From assembly GCA_035325995.1 (NCBI GenBank), contig DAOKYU010000013.1, forward strand, positions 1 to 46,399: a stretch of DNA of 46,399 bases, given 5' to 3'. How positions within the stretch are numbered: position 1 is the stretch's first letter; every line of letters begins with the position of its first letter. Of this stretch, positions 39,987 through 46,399 are shown piece after piece. The DNA is from Thermodesulfobacteriota bacterium (GTDB lineage Bacteria > Desulfobacterota_D > UBA1144 > Nemesobacterales > UBA2774). A program made the position numbers and the translations under genes. The notes below the pieces were generated by a model. That model was not told the origin of the DNA. It worked only from the letters and a program-made list of their open reading frames with translations, and did no database searches.

Positions 39987-40572
39987 CGGGCCCGGGGGAG
40001 ACCGGCACCGGGCCGAGCGCCCGGCGACCCCGACCAGTCCGTAACAACCATTAAAGTTTCCAAAGGAGTGAAACCGCGGGATACGTGCACGTATCCCTGA
40101 CGGGAGAGCTGTATTCGCGCCAGCGCGGTTTTCGTGCGGCTGGAATGCGGAGGGGAATGGTTCCGCCGAACGGGTGCGGACTCCGGTGTGGAGCATGCGG
40201 CGGGCTGTAACGCTAAAAGCGGCGGCCGCGCACACACGTTATGTGGATTTCGGCGTAGCCGGTGAGGAGATTATTGCACCGGAAGCGCGAAGCGGTCACT
40301 GCTATACGCCGCTGCTTCGATTTCCGGCGCGCGGCACACACGTATGTGTGTTTTTAGATGTAGCGGATTCGGCGATATGTTGCACCGTTCGCGCGGCCGG
40401 TGGTAATTGCATGGGGGCTGCAATGTCGTATTCCGGCGGGCGTGGCCCGCACACGTAGTGTGTTTCTAGATGTAGCACATTCGGCGGTATGCCGCACCGT
40501 TCACGCAGCCGGTGGTAATTGCAGGTCGTATTCCGGCGGGCGTCGCCCGCAAAAATTTCTTTGGAGGCTTTG
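39987..40572. repeat. Intergenic repeat block with three E elements in tandem
   Basis: Three consecutive E elements in direct orientation: a divergent one (about 40231-40338), one at 40337-40450 and one at 40450-40550. Each ends in a G/C hairpin (GCGGGC-GTG-GCCCGC at 40436-40450; GCGGGC-GTC-GCCCGC at 40536-40550), and each next copy starts within a base or two of the previous end. Their middle parts (GCACCGTTC-CGC-GGCCGGTGGTAATTGC) differ from the copies elsewhere, so this is a local subfamily. TTTGGAGG (40559-40566) serves the next gene. Confidence 0.78.
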
Positions 40573-41328
40573 ATGGAAACTGATTTCGATTATTTACGCT
40601 GCCCGATGTGCGGCGGCGAGCTGATTTATTCGGAGGGGACGCACGACCTTTGCTGCAGGCGGAACAGTCCGGAGGCGGGAGAGGCTGCGGCCGGGGCGGA
40701 GGAGCAGGAGCAGGCTTATGCGGCGCCGGGCGATCACGACGCGCCCACGCTCTGCGAGGAGCGGGAGGCGTACGGGGCGTCCCCGGGGAGCGGCGGCTCC
40801 GGCGGATCGATGCACCAGGGGTTTCACGCGGGAGCGCCCGCCCATGGAGGACGCACCGGCCTCGGCGGCGCGAGGCTCCGGAAGGCGCGGCAGTCGGTCC
40901 CGGCCGACAGGCCGCACGTGAGCCGAAAGGGGTTCAGGCGGAGCGCCGGGCTCGTGGCGCGTGAGGGGGGAGCCCCGTCCGGGGACGGCTGCCTCTTCGC
41001 GCTGTCGTTTACGGGGAGCGGCGGCCACGGGACGCTGTGGAGCGTGCGCACCGATCACCACAACACGAATTACTTCGCGCTCATGCGTCTTTTCCAGAGG
41101 ATAGAGAAGAGGGTCGAAAACGGCGAGCAGCTCGCGCCCAACATCCCGAACACCGCGCGGAAGGTCGAGCGGAGCCCGGTGCTCAAGCTCGCGTTCAAGT
41201 ACGGGCTCGAAGAGGAGGACATCTATTCGATCCGGCACAGTACGGAGTCCGTCGAACGCCTCGCGCATTTCTACAATCTTACGGAGGGGGAGATTAGGGT
41301 CATCAAGCGTGCGAAGCTGGAGGAATGA
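40573..41328 (+). CDS. Zinc-ribbon protein with disordered middle
   Basis: Encodes 251 residues from the ATG at 40573 (GGAGG 5 nt upstream). The N-terminus has a zinc-ribbon-like pair CPMCGGEL and a following LCC. The middle (about 35-125) is low complexity, with Gly, Ala, Glu and Ser runs. The C-terminal 110 residues are ordered: HHNTNYFALMRLFQRIEKRV, then LKLAFKYGLEEEDIYSIRHS and LTEGEIRVIKRAKLEE, mainly helical. It is not recognised. It could be a DNA- or RNA-binding component of the mobile module (inference). Codon use resembles the host genes. Confidence 0.65.
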   Translation: METDFDYLRCPMCGGELIYSEGTHDLCCRRNSPEAGEAAAGAEEQEQAYAAPGDHDAPTLCEEREAYGASPGSGGSGGSMHQGFHAGAPAHGGRTGLGGARLRKARQSVPADRPHVSRKGFRRSAGLVAREGGAPSGDGCLFALSFTGSGGHGTLWSVRTDHHNTNYFALMRLFQRIEKRVENGEQLAPNIPNTARKVERSPVLKLAFKYGLEEEDIYSIRHSTESVERLAHFYNLTEGEIRVIKRAKLEE

Positions 41329-42985
41329 GGGGGCGAAGGGGGCGTCCGGCGGCGCGGCGGTTACGGCGCGGTCAGGTTTTGTGTAAACCCTGTTTTGTCA
41401 CCGCCTCCTATGACCGATTGCTTGCGGAAGTGAATTCCCAATCCGGCTTCGATGAAAACCTGCGCCGCGACAAGTTAAGACATTTGGGAATGACAGAATG
41501 TTCGGAGACTAAAGGCATCTGAAGCGCGGATGGTGATAATAGCTACCTCGCTACTTCGGTATCCAGCGGACACGCTCCGCCAGTTGCTGAAGGGGAAGTT
41601 CTGAGCTAACAGGTAAGAGCGGTGCAAGTGTTTTCTACTTTTCCTTGATGAAAAGTAGCACACACGAAGTGTGATTTACGACGAAGTACCTTCATGGATT
41701 TTTGCAACTGAAGTGCGAAAGGTGGTAATAGAAATGCGCTGCTACTTCGATTGCCAGCGGCAGCGAGCCGCCGGGCCGGACACATAGTGTCTTTTTCGAC
41801 GTAGCAACGAAGTTGCTAAAGTCACTTGAAGCGCGTCAGGTGGTAATAGCAAGACTGCTGCTACTTCGGAATCCTGCACGCGAGGCGTGCAAAATCATCG
41901 TTCCTTCGCTAAATCCTCCAAATACTATACCCCCACCCTGACCCTCCCCCTGGGAGGGGGAGGGAAGAGTAAGGTAGGTCGGATTTTTAACGCTCATCCA
42001 CTCGATGTCTTCGGCGTGGCAAGGCTGGTGATTGAACAATATGGACGACCGAACGGTGCTATGAATTTCCAAGTCGGCTACGTCGAATTCCGGCACGCGT
42101 GCACACGTACGTGTGTTTCTCGACATGGCAACGAAGTTGCTAAAGTCACTTAAAGCGCGTCAGGTGGTAATAACCATGCCTTGCTATTTCGATATCCTGC
42201 GGGCGTGGCCCGCCGGCCCGGAGGGGTATTGCTGCGCTGCTTACGCGGCTTGCAATATTAAGGGATTTTCGACGTAGCACTGAAGTTGCTGAAACCACCA
42301 GAAGTACGGCTGGTGATATTGGCAAGACGCCGCCACTTCGATTGTTTACTTCCGGGGGGCTCCAATGGCTGAAGGGGAAGTTCTGAGCTAGCTTGTAAGG
42401 GTGGTGCAAGTGTTTTCTACATTTTGACTGACCACACACGAATGTGTGTTTCTCAGCGTAGCGTGTCCTGAGACTATAACCACCTGAAGCGCGGCGGGTG
42501 GGAATCGCATGGGACCACTGTTTCGATTGTTTGCGGACGCGGTCCACTAGATTGACGCGGTCGCGCGGGGGCGCTTCGCTCGCAATGACGGGTTTAAGGT
42601 AACCCCCGCCTTGGTCCTCCCCCTGAAGGGGGAGGAGGGATTAAAAGACAGATTTCTCCCAGCGGTCGAAATGATAAAAAAAGCGCTTGACGGATTGCTG
42701 GTGGAAATGGATTCCCTACCCGCCTTCGCCTTTCAGGCTTTCAGGTTTCGCATGGCTATCAGGCTACGCTGAGGCTTCCGACTTCGCCTCGGACCCGCTT
42801 CCAACTTTGCTTCAGACTCCACTAAAGCTCCGACCGATAAAAAGGCTTCGTTGGACAAGTCGCCCCGACAAGTAAAGGCAAAGGCATTCGGGAATGGCAT
42901 GTTTTCTCTGAAGCGCGGCAGGTGATATTGGCAACAACGCTGCTACTTCGATTGTCTGCGGACATAGTCAGTCATGTTATATGAG
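41329..42985. repeat. Longest intergenic repeat block
   Basis: About 1.65 kb with no supported gene. It holds a dispersed repeat (about 41408-41500, GGAAGTGAATTCCCAA), a partial E (about 41520-41580, hairpin GCGGA-CACGC-TCCGC at 41566-41580), a 'TTTTCTACTTTT' module (about 41590-41660), E elements at 41661-41771 and 41779-41891, R1 copy 8 (41891-42100), E (42102-42213), a tail module (about 42214-42262), an E variant without terminal hairpin (about 42268-42350), another 'TTTTCTAC' module (about 42360-42430), E (42434-42548), a CTCCCCCT/AGGGGGAG hairpin (about 42616-42636), and more dispersed repeat to 42960. Confidence 0.82.
41891..42100. repeat. R1 repeat copy 8
   Basis: Has CGGCGTGGCAAGG and a divergent GATTGAACAATATGGACGACCGAACGG segment, shared in part with copies 1 and 7. 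It is flanked on both sides by E elements in the same orientation. Confidence 0.88.
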
Positions 42986-43654
42986 TCAGTGCGTGTAGCG
43001 GGTGGCGCGCTGGATCGCGGCGGCCGGCTCGCAGGAAAACTCACCCGAGTTCGTAGCCTTCATGGTGGAGAGGTCGAGCGACATTTTTTCGGTGTAGAGG
43101 ACTTGCTTTCCTTCCTCTTCCCATTTGGCGGCGTCGGGGCAGGGGATGGACGATTTGGTTTTGCGGCTCGATTTGAGGACGCGCTTGTAGAGGAGCGTGT
43201 CGCCTTCGAGCACGGGATCGGCGTACCAGTCGAAGTAGACCAGGCTCTTCGCCGCGGCGTCTATTATAAGGAGGCGCTTGTGGTCGCGGCCGGGCCATTC
43301 GTCGATGAAGAGGAGGCCGCCGTGCATGCCGAGGAAGGCGTTCGCCCCGCCGAATTCGCCCGCGTTGATCTTGTACCACGTGTTGTGGGGCCTCAGACTG
43401 CACGGGTCGGCGAGGCTCGCCGGGTGTTTGAAAATGTAGATGTCCTGCCCGGCGAAGTCGGTCGAGTGGCGGGTGTTGACGACGTAATTTTTGTACTCGT
43501 GGGACTTCCATTCGCCGCATTGCCTGACGGACGGCGTGTCCGCACCCTTCATCATCGGAGGCGGCTCCGGCTCGTTCGCGAGGGAGCCGCGGGCCGCCGC
43601 GGACAGAACCGCGAGGACTGCGAGCATGAGATATGTCAGTGTTCTTCCCGGCAC
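42986..43654 (-). CDS. Exported protein of unknown function
   Basis: Encodes 222 residues if started at the GTG at 43654, which gives a good signal peptide with a basic start (PGRTLTYLMLAVLAVLSAAA, cleavage near SLA-NE). An ATG at 43627 is the alternative; neither has a clear Shine-Dalgarno. The mature protein is beta-rich with Trp/His-containing loops (CGEWKSHEYKNYVVNTRHS, FKHPASLADPCSLRPHNTWY, FLGMHGGLLFIDEWPGRDHK, SIPCPDAAKW) and a few cysteines. It is probably periplasmic and belongs to no family I recognise. Codon use is that of the host. Confidence 0.7.
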   Translation of the reverse strand: MPGRTLTYLMLAVLAVLSAAARGSLANEPEPPPMMKGADTPSVRQCGEWKSHEYKNYVVNTRHSTDFAGQDIYIFKHPASLADPCSLRPHNTWYKINAGEFGGANAFLGMHGGLLFIDEWPGRDHKRLLIIDAAAKSLVYFDWYADPVLEGDTLLYKRVLKSSRKTKSSIPCPDAAKWEEEGKQVLYTEKMSLDLSTMKATNSGEFSCEPAAAIQRATRYTH

Positions 43655-43957
43655 GGGATATATGATACCGGCGAAGTACGCGGGGGCAACACACACGTAG
43701 TGTGTATTTACGACATAGCAGGTATGTATCTTCGTAGCGGCTTTTGTGCGAGGGGTGATTATATAGTAAAGCCGACACTCCGGATTGTTGCATGCACACA
43801 GAGTGTGTTTCCCGAAGTAGCGGATTCGGATGTCATGGTATCCAAAGCGCGGCTGATAGTTATGGCAATACGCTGCTACTTCAATTGTCGGTGGCTATGA
43901 GCCGCCGGGCGTGGCCAGCCGTCCCGGGGATGTATTGTTTCGCCGCATGGCTAATGG
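43655..43957. repeat. Intergenic E-element remnants
   Basis: A degenerate E head (CACAC-GTA-GTGTG, about 43693-43705) and a fuller E element (43795-43906) whose first hairpin is CACAC-AGA-GTGTG and whose terminal hairpin is GGTGGCT-ATG-AGCCGCC (43890-43906), followed by a tail module (about 43907-43957). Confidence 0.75.
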
Positions 43958-44631
43958 CTATGTAGTTCGTATATATCGGGAGAGGTGATAGGCGGCGAGT
44001 TTTTTGTCCTCGCGGCAGATCGAAGAACGCTCGTTTCTTATGAATGCCGGGAGGCCCTTGGGATTTATGACCCACGTGCTGCCGGCATCGTGCCGCGCCG
44101 AGGATTCGACAAACCAGCCTGGGAATACGACCGCCGATCTTACCTTAAAATTCCTGCCGATAGATTCCGAAAGGAATTGTCTCAGCCAGTCGGCTCCGGC
44201 GCGCACCTGCTCGACCGGATTGGGGCGTAGTCTGACGCTGCCTGCCGTGATGCCGGAACCGTCGTATTTTATTGTGGGGTTACCCCGCGCAGGTTTGCTC
44301 AGCGTTTTCGTTTCGACGACGAACACGCCTCTTTCGGATATGATAACATGGTCGAGGTTGAAGCCGCCGCAGTCTATGTCATGAAAGACGGCACAGCCTT
44401 TTTCCCTGAGCGATTCGAGGTATTGACCGACGGCCTTTTCCCCGTCCATCCCCGCTTCAGCAGTTTTAGTTTCTTTCGAGTATGGAGCACTTTGTACGTG
44501 CAGTAGCCTATGGTGATGAGGCCAATAACCGTAAACGTCAGAGGATGTATCCGTTGTCTCGAGAAGTATTGAAGCCATTCGATTAATATTAAAAGGAGCA
44601 GGCAGCCGCCGCCGACTAGATAAAAATTCAT
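43958..44631 (-). pseudogene. NERD-domain protein gene, split by a frameshift
   Basis: The first part (ATG at 44631) encodes two transmembrane helices (MNFYLVGGGCLLLLILIEWL, and LTFTVIGLITIGYCTYKVLH) followed by HTRKKLKLLK. Near 44452-44464 the coding pattern moves to the -1 frame and continues AGMDGEKAVGQYLESLREKG, DHVIISERGVFVVETKT, which is a NERD (nuclease-related) domain. Intact NERD proteins commonly have this membrane-anchor/NERD order, so this was one gene of about 225 codons. The acidic and lysine positions of the core (DHVII, VETKT) are kept. One base was lost in the TGAAGCGGGG area, or the frame is shifted on purpose. Confidence 0.75.
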
Positions 44632-44911
44632 GTCGAGGACGGCAAGCCCTTTTATGTAACGGCTGATTCATTCGCCGGGGTTGTGAAGGGGCTTGGCTTT
44701 GAGCGGCGAGCGGCGAGCGGTTCTGGGTTTCGACGGTTGCATGACGAGTGCTGATTGTGATTTTAATTAATTATATAGCGGGATTTTCGTATGTGGCCGG
44801 CAGGCCGTCCGAAACCGGGGGTATAATTTTAAATTAGCGGCTTATCGAGGCGAATGACGGATTGCCGGTTTCGCGGGGGGCGGGGGAATACGGAATCCGG
44901 GGAGGAGCGTT
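44632..44911. other. Intergenic region, divergent promoters likely
   Basis: No repeat of the E or R1 type. AT-rich patches (44755-44785, 44820-44840) between the NERD remnant and the lipoprotein gene may hold divergent promoters. GGGGAGGAG (about 44899-44907) is the ribosome site of the next gene. Confidence 0.45.
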
Positions 44912-45451
44912 ATGAAAAATCTGATGGTTGCATTTGCAATGACTTTGCTGGCAGGCGTTTTGATCCTGAGCGCCGGGTGCGACGGCGACAACATACTGGC
45001 GCAGGAGACGCCGGAGCCCGAGCCGACGAACGCGCCGGGGCCCGGCGGGCCCGAGGGTGTGACGACAGTAGTTTCGGGGACGGTGATGGCGCCGTCTCAG
45101 CAGGGCTGTAACGGCATCGGCGGGATAAATACGGGCGACACTGTTGATATAGTGATAACGTCGACAGGGGCGACGAGCGGTAATGCCAGCGTTACGGTGA
45201 ACAGCGGCACGGGCGGGACGATAGAGTGCGAGACAAAGGGGTCGGAAGATAGCGTGGACGTACCGCCGATAACCAATATCGGCTGCACCGTGACATCCGT
45301 CGAGGGCGGGATTTCCGGCGTCAAGGTGAACGACAAGCTCGCCATAGGCATCAATTTCAACTTCTCTCCGCTGACGAAGGAGGTCGGGATTTTCGTCTTC
45401 AATAGCGCGTGCTCTGCCGCCGGGATCACGAGCCTGAACGCCGATTCCTGA
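44912..45451 (+). CDS. Lipoprotein with Pro/Glu linker and beta-rich domain
   Basis: A 179-residue precursor. The signal MKNLMVAFAMTLLAGVLILS ends in SAGC (Cys23, lipid anchor). A linker rich in Pro, Glu and Gly (ETPEPEPTNAPGPGGPEG, about 32-49) projects a beta-sandwich-like domain (about 50-179) with repeated Thr/Val/Gly strands (SGTVMAPSQQ, GDTVDIVITSTGATSGNASV) and four cysteines that could form two disulfides. The linker suggests a surface-exposed lipoprotein. It is unrecognised. GGGGAGGAG sits 5 nt before the ATG. Confidence 0.75.
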   Translation: MKNLMVAFAMTLLAGVLILSAGCDGDNILAQETPEPEPTNAPGPGGPEGVTTVVSGTVMAPSQQGCNGIGGINTGDTVDIVITSTGATSGNASVTVNSGTGGTIECETKGSEDSVDVPPITNIGCTVTSVEGGISGVKVNDKLAIGINFNFSPLTKEVGIFVFNSACSAAGITSLNADS

Positions 45452-45550
45452 CACGGGGACGTCGCCGGATAGTGCGCCGGGCACGAAGATATCGGAAGGA
45501 ACTCGATTCCCTGGGAAAGTGGATGTGTGAAGCGCGTCAATGCCGCGCGG

Positions 45551-45832
45551 TTACCAGTATCCGCCTATAACCTTTTCAACGCCTTTAGAAGGCTTGAACT
45601 TCAGCACCTTCTTGGCGGGTATGTCTATCGATGCGCCGGTCGCGGGATTGCGTCCCCGGCGGGCGTCCCGCTGTATGAGCTTGAAGATTCCAAGCCCCGA
45701 CAGTGTCGCGCTGCCGTCTTTTCTCAGCCCTTCGATGAGACCCTGCACGAGTGAGTCGAGAATCCGGGCCGCCTTCGCCCGGCTTACGCCCGTGCTTTTT
45801 GCGATGTGAGCAATCAGGTCGCTTTTGGTCAT
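45551..45832 (-). CDS. HU/IHF-family DNA-binding protein
   Basis: A 93-residue nucleoid protein. The HU fold is complete: helices MTKSDLIAHIAKSTGVSRAKA and ILDSLVQGLIEGLRK, strands SATLSGLGIFKLIQR, and the DNA-clamping arm RRGRNPATGASIDI with the signature RNPATG and its proline, ending in KFKPSKGVEKVI. HU dimers bend DNA and help replication, recombination and repression. Here it could be chromosomal or carried by the element. AGGAGG lies 7 nt upstream of the ATG. Confidence 0.93.
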   Translation of the reverse strand: MTKSDLIAHIAKSTGVSRAKAARILDSLVQGLIEGLRKDGSATLSGLGIFKLIQRDARRGRNPATGASIDIPAKKVLKFKPSKGVEKVIGGYW

Positions 45833-46399
45833 AAGCTGCCCTCCTATTCTCCTATTGTACTATAATCCGGTAATTAAATCTCTAATATTTCACACGAGAG
45901 AAAGGCTTATTCTAGTGCTGCTATTGCAATGGACGGGGTATGTGGGGGTGAAAAACCTCTCAGGTTCATTCTCACGGGCCGGGGACACGTAGTGTCATTT
46001 TTCGACGTAGCAACGAAGTTGCCAAGACCACCTGAAGCGCGTCAGGTGGTAATAGCAAGACTGCTGCTACTTCGGAATCCTGCACGCGAGGCGTGCAAAA
46101 TCATCGTTCCTTCGCTAAATCCTCCAAATACTATACCCCCACCCTGACCCTCCCCCTGGGAGGGGGAGGGAAGAGTAAGGCAGGTCGGATTTTTAACGCT
46201 CATCCACTCGATGTCTTCGGCGGGGCAAGGCTGGTGATTAAATGGAACAGACGACCGGGCGGTGGTATGAATTTCCAAGTCGGCTACGTCGAATTCCGGC
46301 ACGCGAGCACACGTATGTGTGTTTCTCGGCATAGCAACGAAGTTGCTAAAGTCACTTAAAGCGCGTCCGAAGAAAATGACAATGAGCCTGCTACTTCGA
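45833..46399. repeat. Intergenic repeat block at the right edge
   Basis: After the HU upstream region (AT-rich, 45850-45900) come an E element (45984-46097, TGCACGC-GAG-GCGTGCA end), R1 copy 9 (46097-46306) and an E element that starts at 46308 and is cut by the window end before its terminal hairpin. Confidence 0.82.
46097..46306. repeat. R1 repeat copy 9
   Basis: Near-consensus copy, with GGCAGGTCGG for GGTAGGTCGG and GGGCGGTGGTATG for GGGCGTTGCTATG. It is flanked by E elements in the same orientation, as in blocks 4, 7 and 14. Confidence 0.88.

Noticed and set aside
1..46399. tRNA or rRNA genes
   Set aside because: I looked for T-loop (GGTTCGANTCC) and rRNA motifs on both strands and saw none.

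Overview
The window comes from a Gram-negative-type bacterium with GC-rich coding sequence. The evidence is four genes ending in IPTL-CTERM cell-surface sorting tails, several lipobox lipoproteins, and a PBP4-type penicillin-binding protein. I cannot name the organism. The IPTL-CTERM genes and the repeat-choked intergenic regions would suit an uncultured Desulfobacterota- or Dadabacteria-like lineage, but that is inference only.

Layout. 0-10.7 kb: a giant TPR membrane protein, a small unknown gene, a VOC protein, an IPTL-CTERM protein, a small lipoprotein and a PBP4-family peptidase, separated by long repeat blocks. 10.9-19.9 kb: an IPTL-CTERM gene, an AT-richer restriction-modification cassette (Vsr, a DUF4928-like putative endonuclease, a C5 methyltransferase), a lipoprotein of an 'RWGMS' family, a TIR-domain membrane protein convergent with a Fic protein, a DJ-1/PfpI protein and a lectin-like IPTL-CTERM protein. 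20-28.5 kb: a second RWGMS protein, another IPTL-CTERM gene, a winged-helix/dGTPase pair, an acidic lipoprotein, two tandem GFA-family genes (one with a twice-shifted reading frame), an exported unknown and a cupin. 28.6-33.8 kb: a DarT/DarG toxin-antitoxin pair that seems to interrupt a GYF/RDD membrane-protein operon, an ORF6N protein and the third RWGMS protein. 34-41.3 kb: a phage- or plasmid-like module with an S24-peptidase repressor over overlapping divergent promoters and three palindromic operators, a DUF559 nuclease, a winged-helix replication-like protein and several unknowns. 43-46.4 kb: an exported unknown, a frameshifted NERD gene, a lipoprotein and an HU-type DNA-binding protein.

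The most striking content is non-coding. A roughly 110-nt element, here called the E element, occurs more than 20 times in both orientations, as full and partial copies. It consists of a short ACAC-GTA-GTGT hairpin, an outer stem, an inner hairpin and a terminal 15-nt hairpin. The stems differ between copies, yet many stay paired through compensatory changes, so the fold is conserved rather than the sequence. It is interleaved with a roughly 210-bp repeat (R1, nine copies) built around a C/G-rich palindrome, and with three or four other modules. Together they fill almost every intergenic gap longer than 500 bp. No transposase is visible in the window, so any mobilising enzyme would have to be encoded elsewhere.

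Functionally, the window looks like accessory genome: several anti-phage or conflict genes (R-M/Vsr, TIR, Fic, DarTG, NERD), surface and exported proteins, and a decayed mobile element, set among a few housekeeping genes (dGTPase, HU, PBP4).
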